Assembly (NCBI GenBank): GCA_035578175.1
Contig: JAQMRL010000001.1
Span: 57,807,553-57,871,552, forward strand
From: Catonia carolina
Lineage: Eukaryota > Arthropoda > Insecta > Hemiptera > Achilidae
DNA length: 64,000 nucleotides
Direction of reading: 5' to 3'
Positions within the stretch are counted from its first letter, which is position 1; each line of letters opens with the position of its first letter. The notes beneath the pieces are model-generated. The model was not told where the DNA came from, ran no database searches, and saw nothing but the letters and a program-made list of their open reading frames with translations. A program made the position numbers and the translations under genes. Shown here piece after piece: positions 50,529-60,937 of the stretch.

Positions 50529-52511
50529 GGTAAACTGGTTAAATAATAGCAGTAATAACAACAAATCAATAATAAAACCGTAAGTTTTTACAGTACGACA
50601 AAACCTAACCTCCAAAAACTTGTTTCTTTATACACACGATGCAACAGATGTAAATTTATCAAAAATTAAACAGAAAAATCGTTCAGAGTAAAACAAAAAT
50701 TACCTATTCTATTTTAAAACTTCCCTATTTTATACATACAACAAGCGGGAATTTCAAATATGGAATGTAAGTACGAAAATACAACTAGCTACGCATAATG
50801 TTTCCTTGACAACTCGAAAGGCACAATTTTTTTTACGCAGTACTATTTTTTTAAATTCGTAAATAAATTGTGTTTGGGAGTAAAAACATTAATTTGGTAT
50901 CAAAATGCTCAGAAATTACCAAAAATAAAAATTACCAATGTTTGTATAAAAATAAAAAAACATTTTTTTTCTTTGGTCACTGGTTAACGGTTAACATCAA
51001 AGCTAAAGATAGAAAAACGAAACGGGTGAACAGTCTTCTATCCCGACAATGGCTGTCAAAATTAGCCCCTCTGAAATAACTTCTTTACAAATCCTTAAAC
51101 TAACAATCGTAGATAATTGGAAGCCTGATTAAATGGCTCAGCTAATCCTCAGTTTTGGCTAAACTACAACGTTTTAACCCTTTGAACTTTATCTGCAACG
51201 ACCGTCGTCCAAGTAGTGGGAGCTGTGCGACTGCAAACGACGATCATTGTCCAGAATTGTACATCGTGTATAAGACTTGGTGGGACAGCCGTGGTTCATA
51301 TAGGTTTCCTTGTACTAATCAGTCATCTACGATATACAAACCATTGTGTCTATTCAGTATACCATAAATATTACGTTTTGACCAATGTTTTAAACTTTTT
51401 TATGCGGAACATTTTTTATATTTTTATTTGTGACGTTAACGAAGTTATCCCTGCAGTATAAATTTTAATTACTTATCACTGTATTATGGGTTCTCTAAGA
51501 TCTCTTACCCTACTTTTTGCAACCTTTTACTTGCTATACCACTGCAGAACGAAAACAGAGTATTCTAAAATATTACCTCATAAAAGAATGACAGAAAAAC
51601 GTGTGCCAAAAACGTTATATGGTTTAAGAAAGTAAAAAAGTTCAAATAGATACACAATTCTTAATTCGATATCTTCCTTTCCTTGTGCAAATAGGCGAGA
51701 CCAGCAGTTCTCGAGGCACGGAACTCCTGGGCGGTGTGACTCGGCACACAGAATCATTTCCTCTTAGGCGTTTTACCTTCTTATATTTTTCTCTGGGATT
51801 GGAATCAACTGCGTAACGTAAGTGATGACTATGTACAATTTGCACTGTACAATGGTTGTTTCAATATAATTACAATGTGTACTGTGCAATGGTTGGTTCA
51901 CAATAAGGGCCCCACCGGAAATGATCTGTAGATCATGGAAGCCGCGGATCTACAAAGCCGCGGATCTAATGTGAAAATTGTATAATTTTATGGAAAAAGG
52001 AGAAAATATTATTTTGATTGTAATTTTATTTATTTTACAAAACATGTAATTTATTTATGTCACATCAGGTTTCTGCCCCACAATCTCCACAGTTTTGGGG
52101 GATATTCAGGAAGAATTCATCATGCAATTTGTCGTATTAACTTGTTAGTATTGTTAGTTAGTCTGTTATAGAATCATTCGTATTTCGTTTTTAATAAAGG
52201 GAACTTTAGGGGAACTTGTTCGATATAAAAAATATAAATTTCTAATACTCACATGGTTATCACGGAACCAGCTTAACATCTTTAGTTTCCAATCGGGTAT
52301 TAGCTACATATTACAAACATGGTATATTAATATGTAGTCTATTGTGTTAAGTACTGTTTTAACATCGTGCTACATATTAGAATTTATGACCATCCTTGGA
52401 TAATAGTTAATTTTGCCTCTTCATGTTTTATCTTTTTTACAAAACGCTTAAGAATTTTAGATGATAAATTAAAAAGAATGTTACAAGAAATTATAATACG
52501 TCTTTCTGTAC
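50529..52511. other. No supported gene; two short local duplications
   Basis: Near 51835-51900 two diverged units with ACTGTACAATGGTTGTTT and ACTGTGCAATGGTTGGTT follow one another. At about 51940-51968 AGCCGCGGATCTA occurs twice in tandem. Frames at 51155-51461 and, on the minus strand, 51642-51845 are GC-richer but match no family I know. Confidence 0.4.
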
Positions 52512-52690
52512 GGCCGGCCCGTTGGCGTAGTGGTTAGCGCAACTGGCGTCTACGTCGGAGTCCCGGGTTCGATCCTTGGTCAGATCTGGTACTTCTTCAT
52601 CACTCAGTTTTATCTATCATTCTTCTCACCGTCTGCATTAGCAGAAATTGCGAAACAGTCAGATGCGAAAGCAAAAAACAAAAAAAAATT
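52512..52690 (+). repeat. tRNA-derived SINE, family B, best-preserved copy
   Basis: Head GGCCCGTTGGCGTAGTGGTT then AGCGC (A box) and GGGTTCGATCC (B box), a linker GGTCAGATCTGGTA, the core CACCGTCTGCATTAGCAG, ACAGTCAGATGCG and an A-rich tail near 52670-52690. It shows the whole family layout. An open frame over it is an accident. Confidence 0.85.
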
Positions 52691-54331
52691 TTTTTGTATC
52701 TACTTTAAAAGATTTAAAAATGTACGGTGTAACGGAAGATTTAATCATTATAACTTCAAAGATGATACAATTTCTTTTTAGGTATTTAAAAACTACTAAA
52801 TTATAATCTATTCATAATTTCAGAACAATAAACAATAATTTTATTACTGTTTAGTGTAAGTTAAAAATTCTCACACCCAAGTTCAAGAACGTCTGATTTA
52901 CAGATCAGTCTTCTTTCTCAAATCTGTATTATGTTATGTCACGTAAGTCTTCCAAAATCGATTTCATTGTTGTAAAAAAGATTTAGAGTTGAGTAATTTA
53001 GATTAAAGGAGCTTCATAACTTCTTTGATATCGTTTGTTGAAAATTGTTATTTCCTGTGTCACTGGTTTGTAAGCATAGACATATCTATAACTGATGTTT
53101 TAGGAACGTTAACAATTTCTCTGATCGTTTTCGTATGGAAACACTGAAGTATTTCTACGTTAAAATTGCTTGCAGATCTGCCGAGTTGAATTCTGTAAGT
53201 TCACGTTGGTTTTATCACGGATTTATGACGCATTAACTTGGACGAGAAAGATATGCTTGATTTTCATCCCAACAACTAGTTCATATTCATAACTTAGAGG
53301 TTCAATTGATATCACTTGTGTATTGAATTTGCCTTGAATATACTTTTTCCACGTTAAGCTAAATTCCAGAGGTATCTTAACTGCATTAGACGCTGGAATC
53401 AGTTTTCGGTTGATGTAAACTCCTCTAATAATACAATAATGACAAAATTATTAAAATAAAATAATATTTCATGTAAACAATTATTTTCACAAAACTATTA
53501 ATTTTATAAACACCAATTTTAGATGGTAGACTACTAATGTACCATCTAAAATTTCTGTTATTATTTTTAGATGGAATGGAAATGTTATTATGTTAGCAAT
53601 TTTCGGTGTTATATTTAGTATCTTTGTTTTTACAAAACTAAAGACTAATAAAAATATAGTTCTTATTTTATCCAAGATATTTATCTTTAAAGATTTCTTC
53701 AATAATTAATCTTACATTACGTTAAGTTATGAGAAGGCGTAATTAATAACAGAATTATTCTGTGATAAAATAACAACTTTATAAAAAAATTTTATTTGTA
53801 TTTCAAACAATAATAATAATAAAATAGTAAAAATATTTACGGTGTGATATGAAAAATAAAACTTTAATTAGTTAATGTAACAAGTTTTAAATAAATACAA
53901 GTAATGAAAAGTTTTCTGTAAGTATAAAAACAGAAAACCTTTTGATAAATAGAAATAATTGTATTACTTGTATAGTATACTAGTAATTCTGAATGATTCA
54001 ACATTGTTTATAATGTGGTTACTAATTGCAATGTAACTATCTTAACGATGTCGTTTCCCATTTTATGCAAAGGGCCAACAGTTCACTTTTATTAGGCCTA
54101 AGATTACAATATATTTGTTTTTTTAAATTTTCATAGTATAAAAGGCTACACGAAACTACAATTCATGTCATGCAACATTAACGCAATAGTAACACCACCA
54201 GTAAGACTACCAAAAAGATGGCCGCAAGACCTTCACATGCAAATATTTATTGATTCCTTTTTCAACACAGCAATAACGCTTGTTCTTTTAATCATAAATA
54301 AATAATATTTTATAGAGATCTTTTAAGTGTT
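52691..54331. other. No recognisable gene; AT-rich spacer
   Basis: Nothing supportable. The string TTTAGATGGTA recurs in inverted form near 53515-53550 as a small hairpin. Confidence 0.45.
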
Positions 54332-54565
54332 CATAGTTCATTTCATTTACCATACGGTCTGGTTTATAATGAAATCCATTACATTCCGAGACGATAAATC
54401 TGACTTGTTTCTTTTACACCTCTACCTCTTCTATTCTTAAATGCTTGTCATAAAAGTGGTTGATCATGAGATAAAGAAATAGAAATACATTTTGTAGCCC
54501 TAGAACTAACAGATCAAGTAAAAATAAATTTAACACCACACTTTCCTGTTATGGGTAAATCTAAT
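54332..54565 (+). repeat. Dispersed repeat family C, copy 2 (3' half only)
   Basis: TTCATTTACCATACGGTCTG, TTTTACACCTCTACCTCTTC and CCTGTTATGGG match the 3' half of the copy at 55258, about 1.1 kb further on in the same orientation. Confidence 0.65.
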
Positions 54566-54929
54566 TATTGTTCTATTTAGTTATTATTCCGTCATTATTA
54601 TTTTTATTACATTATATTGCAGTTCTTGTTATTTTCCTACCACTCGTTATTTATTGTTACTTTTTTTATTGCTTTTGTATGTTCAATTTGAGTAATTATC
54701 ACTTGATTTCCTTTCTCTTTATTGTAAAGATTAATGTTAATTCATTTTCCTGTAACATTCCAATAATTTTATTTTGCAGTTTGTATAATCATGAATTTAA
54801 ATAAAAAATATATACATATAGTATGCACAACTCTATTTAATAAAATTAATCTGTTGTAAGAAATGGTAAATTCAATTTCAATAGTTAGTATAAAATACCA
54901 ATTTCTTTTACCAATTTATTAACCAGTTC

Positions 54930-55225
54930 TCGTCACGAGTCAGCTGATTTTCGGAGACGAAGGTTCCTGATTCAAATCCTAGTAGAGGTAGATACTTTAA
55001 TATGGATTTGAATACTAGAAAGCGGTTACCGGTAAACTTTGATGGTTGGAGTTCAATTACCCGTACTCTTTCAAGAATGGTCGGTCTGAGTCTGTACGAG
55101 ACTACATCTCAGTTACACGTCATACATATCATCCTAATCTCGTTGTGTCACGGGGTTGCTTATTGCTCTTAAATTGAACAGTTTGCAATGGACACATATT
55201 TAAGGTTAAAAAATATAATTAAACT
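54930..55225 (+). repeat. tRNA-derived SINE, family A, copy 3
   Basis: CAGCTGATTTTCGGAGACGA, AGGTTCCTGATTCAAATCC (B box), GCGGTTACCGGTAAACTTTG and CACGGGGTTGCTTATTGCTC match copy 1 closely. The A-box end of the head is eroded. Confidence 0.75.
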
Positions 55226-55257
55226 AGTTAAGAATTATTTTATTTGACATTTTGTGT

Positions 55258-55685
55258 TTAGGTCAACAGCCGAAAGGCTGGTTTGAACCTCCAGAGATTT
55301 TTTCTAAGTAAAACGAGGAGTGAGGTGGTTTACCATTGCCTTCCTCACTGAGTGGAAAAGTACGCTTATCAGCATGCCGGGCCCTCTGAAAAGCACATAT
55401 TTTCCACTCTGTAAATGACAACTTCACTTCATTTACCACAGGGTCTGGCTGTACAATGAAATTCATTACTTTCAGAGAAGATAACTCTGATTAGTGTCTT
55501 TTACACCTCTACTTCTTCTGTTCTTAAATTATTCAGTCATTTAATTGAATGACCATGTGATAAGACCCACATAACAACAACAATGAGTAATGTAACAGAA
55601 CTATTTATTTTAGCCCTGCAACGAACAGATTGAGTGTAAATAATTTGACACTCCACCTGTCTGTTATGGGCAGAATTTGACATTT
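55258..55685 (+). repeat. Dispersed repeat family C, copy 3, most complete
   Basis: About 430 bp containing CAGCCGAAAGGCTGG, GAGGTGGTTTACCATTGCC, GAGTGGAAAAGTACGC, the GGTCTGGCTGTACAATG block and CCTGTCTGTTATGGGC. I recall similar repeats giving spurious predicted peptides (SEEGNGKPPHSSF) in insect databases. The minus-strand frame over 55263-55466 is one of those and should not be taken as a gene. Confidence 0.7.
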
Positions 55686-56430
55686 TATAAACATCAAAAT
55701 AACTTATGAGAAACTCTTATTATGAATCCATAAAAATAATAATATTTGTTAGGCATTTTTAAGTCTAACCCAGAATTTAAGGAAAATAATAATTTTTCTA
55801 CTCATGTAGGGCCTATCTAAAGTTTCATTCGTGAAGCAACCTATGAAAATATTAACTTTCACTGACTTAATTAATTAAAAAATTAATTATAGAGTTTTTA
55901 TAATAGGGAATAGAGTTTTTAGTACAAAGTATGACTTGTTTGAGTATATAGTAATTACTTAATTTATTTTACCATTACATAATACATTTTTCTTTAACTC
56001 CGATTTGTTGTAGACAACTTTTAAAGTTAACATAAACTAATTCTTACTAATTTATGTATGTTTTTTTGGAGCTTAAAATTGCTGACAGTCACAGGAATGA
56101 GCTCGTCACCAGTTGTTTGTTGGTTGATATAGCAAGTTGCTCATCCGACTAGGGTTATTATGATTTTTTGAAGATTTTTCGCTTCAGCTAACTTACTGTG
56201 CCGTCCCAAAACTACTAAAGATGAAAGTAATCAAACACCCCTAACACCTTTTATGACATGTGAAAAGTATCATTCTGTCAACAATCCATGTTTTATCTGT
56301 TTTTTATTTCTCTTGCCTATATGAATATAGGTAGGAAAGTATTGTTTTCATGGCAATTTTTAAAAATCGAGTTTTCACCGGATATACACGTTTTCAGACC
56401 CCCTGAGCCCAAAAAACAAGTTTTTAGCGA

Positions 56431-56432
<2 letters not shown>
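55686..56432. other. No recognisable gene
   Basis: AT-rich, no supportable feature. The last 100 bases are less AT-rich and lead into the TG tract. Confidence 0.45.
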
Positions 56433-56468
<36 letters not shown>

Positions 56469-56480
56469 CACGCGCGCGCG
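56433..56480. repeat. (TG)n followed by (CG)5 microsatellite
   Basis: An uninterrupted TG run (56433 to about 56465), a short TATGCA linker and five CG units (56471-56480). Alternating purine-pyrimidine of this kind can adopt left-handed DNA. Confidence 0.9.
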
Positions 56481-56741
56481 TTGTATGAACAAATATCTAA
56501 AGAACAGAACACCGTACGAAGTTAAAACTTCAAACTTCAAAGTTGGTCATTCTCATCAAATCTGTCGACTCGAAGTAGTAGCTTATTCGTGTCATTTTTC
56601 ATTTTTTTTTTTAGATTTTTTCAAAAACGGATCCTAGATTTTTTTTTAAATCGCTTCATTTACTACAGTTTTTATGTTCTACATGACACGGTAGACACCA
56701 CGTCTGCTGAAATTCTTGGGGAGGCTGTGCTCTCGTAAAAA

Positions 56742-57060
56742 AAATAGTTATTTTTAAGATTGCGGCCTTAATATCCATTTTCGTGCAAAAGTGTTTAATA
56801 AAAGTTTTAGACAATTTAAAAACCTACAACTTTTATTTAAAACATTTCTTTATACAATGCTCATATTAGCGGTAATTAGTGATTTTTTTTTTTCATGAAA
56901 ATGTATAAAAATTGTATTTTTAAGATTTCTGCCTTAGTAAACCTACTATGCATTTTACGACAAAAGTGTATATAATCAGACTTATAGGAAATTAAAAGAT
57001 CTACAACTTTTATTGCAAACATTATTTTTCTCTACAGTGTCTTGTTTAGCGTGAAAGATT
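56742..57060 (+). repeat. Tandem pair of diverged units of about 170 bp
   Basis: The unit beginning TTATTTTTAAGATTGCGGCC (about 56748) recurs from about 56917 as TATTTTTAAGATTTCTGCC. Both then hold ACAAAAGTGT-like or GCAAAAGTGT blocks, CCTACAACTTTTATT or TCTACAACTTTTATT, and TTTAGCG or ATTAGCG. Order and spacing are kept. Non-coding. From 57061 to 57574 nothing else is seen. Confidence 0.65.
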
Positions 57061-57574
57061 AATTTTCCGTATTATTAAGCCAAACTATGGTTGGTTTTCA
57101 TTCTTCACCATTCACTCATGATTAAAATGAGATTATGTTTTTTGAGGTTAGTTTTTTATTTATTTCTAATGTTTTGTTACTAATGTTAGGTTATATGGTT
57201 TAATATTTGCATTGGTAAGATAAAATCGTGTAAGTGTTTAACACTAGCTTTTTAATTATCATCTTTGTAGTTATTTCAGAGGGTCTTTTCTCAAAACGAA
57301 TGAATAGAATAGTATATAAATTCAGTTATCGGTTTCAATTTTCTACTAACAGAAAAAGTGTATTCCTACGTATTTATATTTGAAAAAGATTTGTAAACCG
57401 GAATAAGTACTGAAATAGTGTTTGTTATAAATAATCTTGACTTCACTCGAGTCAGTAGTAAGCCTACTTGGCTAAGCCATTTTTTGACAGGAAAAATGTT
57501 ATTTGAAAGTGTATTTTTTTATAGAATGTTCAGTAAAAAATTAAGAAGAAAATTACAAAAAAAACACACTTAGT

Positions 57575-57738
57575 TTATTTTCAGTCTCGTCAACATCTAG
57601 GTCATTAGCGACTACTTTAGATTAAGGAACGGTAGGTTTTTATATTCGTACTAATTTTGAGACCCTAGTAGGAATTCAACCCCATTATCTTCCACTTTGA
57701 AGCGTATCAGCTAACCACAGGTCCACGAAGGCAGCCAG
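57575..57738 (-). repeat. tRNA-derived SINE, family D, best-preserved copy
   Basis: Minus strand: CTTCGTGGACCTGTGGTTAG (A box region), GGTTGAATTCC (B box), then GTTCCTTAATC, GTCGCTAATGACCTAG, TGTTGACGAGACTG and an A-rich end beyond. All recognised family D copies in this window lie on the minus strand. Confidence 0.65.
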
Positions 57739-58073
57739 TAGACTTTGTTAATTTACTTTTAAAAATTCTGGCGTAAAGGATTGAAAAGGGATTGAAAATC
57801 TGGCAGAACTGGGTTTTTTACCTGTATCCAGGAGATTTAAAAAAGTGTATAGGGTATGCCTAGATAAGAATGATAAATTTAAACTTTTTGTTAAAGTTAC
57901 TTTTTTATAATTTATTTATTAGGTTATTATTCATATACACACGTGTGTATACGTATATTAGATGACGTATAAATGCCAGCGTATAAGACTGCACTTGTAT
58001 ATGCAACCCGCAGAACGTGTGTACTACTGTACCTAAAAACTGCAATTAAAGGAAACAGCTGATAGGAATTTAG

Positions 58074-58098
58074 AACTATGCCATATTATGGCATAGTT
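58074..58098. repeat. Short palindrome nested in an outer inverted repeat
   Basis: AACTATGCCA and TGGCATAGTT flank TATTA. Further out CAGCTGAT (58057) and ATCAGCTG (58129) form a second pair. It could be a small hairpin. The role is unknown. Confidence 0.7.
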
Positions 58099-58278
58099 GT
58101 TATTGACAGTGTGATGACGTGTAAAAAAATCAGCTGTCAGCATTACTATACTAATACTACGTTATTAGAAAGGCATGACTATTGCACCGCGTACCTCACC
58201 CAGTCAAACTATCTCTCTTTCTAGCAGAAATTCAATTTTATAATCCGGCAATAATACGCAAATATAATACGTGTATTT

Positions 58279-60892
58279 TTTTTTTTTTTTTTTTTTATTG
58301 TATAGCCCTTTTAAGAGCGCACTAGTTATGTAATTAAATTCATTTTCCCTTAAGCTGTTTTGGGAGCTGTCGCCTCCTTGCGTGGTTCTCCCTCATCCAC
58401 CTACTCACCACCTGTCTCTCCTCCTCTGTCCAGATTCTAGTCTTGGACTCAGCAGAATGGAAATTCCCGAAAGTCTTAATCTTGTGCCTAAAAATGTCTC
58501 TGTTCATAATGTCGTTGCCCGAGATGTCCAACGTTATGAGGTCTTCCTCCACTTCCTTCAACCATCTGTCTCTGGTTTTAAGTCCTTCCTGGCTTCTGAT
58601 CAACTTGTAGGTCTCATTTTCTATATCCCTAAACCTCATTAGATGTCCGTAATATTGCAGTCGTCTTTTCCGACACTTTGTTGCCAAGGATTCCCCCACA
58701 AAATTCATTATTACTTCGTTTGATCGTTTTTTATGTACGTTAGTGTCCGGGTCATAGACTGCTCCCAATATTGTCTGGGCAAATCTTCTGTGTACCTTGT
58801 CCAGCTTTGCAAGTTCTCCCTTTCTGTAACATGACAGAGTCTCAGCCGCGTACAAAACCTGTGGGAGGACCACCGTGTTTAAGTGTCTTAACTTGGTGTT
58901 GCGGGAGATACACTTTTTATTGTAAAATCCTTTCATCTGTACACACGCCATCTCTAATTTTCCAATTCTTCTCCGTAATGCCAGGGCATCCGATCCATTT
59001 TGTTGGATGATTTCGCCCAGATAATTAAAATGGTCAACTCTGCTCAATCTGCCAAAATCAGTTTTAAGTGACCTTGGGCTGTCTTTATCATTAGACATGA
59101 AAACGGACTTTTCAAAAGAGATATTCAGACCCGTTCCCCCCGCTACCCTTTTAAGCGTGTCTATCTGAAAAATCGCTTGATCTCTGGTTTCTGCAACCAA
59201 AGCCAAGTCATCTGCAAAAGCCAGTACATCGATCGCGAATCTAGTGGCCAAACTTTTCCCTCCATAGACGGTTCCCTTTATCTTATTCCTCGTGTTGTAT
59301 TCTTGGCACTTTTCCTCTACTCAGTTATTACTTTGTGCAGGACACAGTTAAAGAGTATGGGAGACAATCCATCTCCTTGCCTAACTCCCGTCTTGACTTC
59401 AAAAGGTTCTGAGAGTACTCCCATAAACCTTGCTTTAGAAAAGGTTCCAGTTAGTGTTAGTTTTAGTAAGTTTCTAATTTTATTATCCACTCCGAATTCT
59501 TGGAGTATTTTCATTAAGACGTCTTTGTCTATGGAGTCGTAAGCCTTGGCAAAATCGACGAAACTAATGTAGTACTTTTTCTGTCTGGCTGCTGCTCTTC
59601 TGCATATTAATTTAAGACTTAGGATCTTCTCAGATCCGCACCTTCCCTTTCTGAAGCCTGCCTGATAATCGCCGATTACGTGATCCACTTGGGGTTCCAA
59701 TCTCTTAAGAAGAATTTTAGAGAAGATTTTGTAGGTAATGTCCAAAATGGAGATTCCTCTATAATTATTTATGTCCAATTTGTCCCCTTTCTTGTGAATA
59801 GGGTGTATTATGGCTTCTGTCCAACATTTTTCAGGGAAATTTTCCGTGTTCCATATGTCGGAGAAAATCAAATGCAGTTTGTCCACCGTCTCTTCCGGGG
59901 CTAGTTTCCAGAGTTCCGAAGAGGCCGTTCTGATCTTTAGCCTTGTTATTTTTAAGTTCTTTGATTGCGTCTCTAATTTCTGTCTTGGATGGAGGGGAGC
60001 TGTCTGAATTGACATGGGTATTTTCTGATGTGGTAATGAGGATGTCGGGTTTGGGGCAATTTAGTAGTTTTTCAAAGTACTCCGCCACTATCTCGCAGTT
60101 TTCTGACTAATTAATAGCAAGGGAGCCGTCAGGTCGTCTGAGACACAGATTAGGGGGTTGATAGCCGTTCTTCAACAATTTAACATTCCTGTAGTAATCT
60201 GTGGTATTATTTTTCGTAAAGTCTTGTTCTATAGAGTTAAGGAGGCTTTTAAATTGTTTCCTTTTCTCATTCCGGATTATTTTAGCTGATCTATTCCTCT
60301 GTTGTTTGTATATTTCGTAATCCGTGTCTCTCTTTGTGGATGACCAGATGTGGAATGTTCTATTCTGTTCGTCTTGCGCCTTTGCACATGTGTCATTCCA
60401 CCAGTGTTTTTTGCAAACCTTTTAGGAGCGATTCTTTCGGCAACCTCTATCATGTTACTTCTAATTTCTTCTAGGCCCATACTTCGGTGGGTTCTGACTT
60501 CGGTTTTAAATTCCGTTCTTTTCTCTTCTGTTTTTAAGGTTTCTCTGTCTACTTGGGTTTTGTGGGCAGAGTCCCTTGCTCTTCTGTCCCGTGTTCTCTT
60601 AGGGATTAATTTTATTTTAGTTTTAGACAGGAAGTGGTCAGAGCCCAAGTCCTGACCTCTCATTACCCTCACATTGAGAATCTCTTTGGCGTTTCGTTTG
60701 GATATTGCAACGTGATCTATTTGGAACTCGCCTCTTTTATTTCCTGGCATTCTCCAAGTTTTAAGTTTCTGTGGTTTTCTTGTAAAGTAAATAGACATTA
60801 ATTTAAGATTGAATTTCTTGCACGTTGCAATCAACCTTTTACCATTAGTGTTTGTTCTTTGGTGAGCCGGGAAATTCCCGACTACGGGAATA
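58279..60892 (-). mobile_element. 5'-truncated RTE-like non-LTR retrotransposon with target-site duplication
   Basis: Minus-strand insertion bounded by AATACGTGTATTT at 58266-58278 and again at 60893-60905, a 13-bp target-site duplication. The 3' end has an A tail (T run at 58276-58296 on the plus strand) about 43 bases after the stop codon. The 5' end is cut inside the endonuclease domain, as happens when target-primed reverse transcription stops early. The preserved duplication implies a relatively recent insertion, but the coding part already has several breaks. Confidence 0.9.
58340..60892 (-). pseudogene. RTE-like endonuclease/reverse transcriptase, truncated and frameshifted
   Basis: The encoded protein would nick DNA and copy the element's RNA. 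Read from 60892 down: the C-terminal half of the AP endonuclease (VVGNFPAHQRTNTNGKRL, QIDHVAISKRN, then GSDH); a basic linker; RT blocks NNYRGISILDITYKIF, YQAGFRKGR, motif A FVDFAKAYDSID, motif B TGVRQGDGLSPILFN and motif C FADDLAL; then NYLGEIIQQNG, a YYGHLMRF segment and a basic tail ending LKGK at 58340. Frameshifts occur near 60285, 59910 and 59317, with an in-frame TAG at 60107-60109. The block order and motifs fit the RTE clade. The longest open part (59251-58340) holds motif C and the C-terminus. Confidence 0.88.
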
Positions 60893-60903
60893 AATACGTG
60901 TAT

Positions 60904-60908
<5 letters not shown>

Positions 60909-60937
<29 letters not shown>
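60909..60937. repeat. (AT)n microsatellite
   Basis: Uninterrupted AT run next to the 5' junction of the RTE-like insertion. Confidence 0.9.

Noticed and set aside
51155..51461. Overlapping plus-strand frames of 70 and 81 codons
   Set aside because: They are in different frames over the same DNA, and neither resembles a known family or has a recognisable signal.
52530..52781. Plus-strand open frame of 83 codons
   Set aside because: It covers SINE B and its A tail and has no support as coding sequence.
55263..55466. Minus-strand open frame of 67 codons
   Set aside because: It is the antisense of dispersed repeat family C, a known type of false peptide prediction.
58382..59542. Several plus-strand open frames of 79-121 codons
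   Set aside because: They are antisense to the RTE-like coding region and have no recognisable domains.
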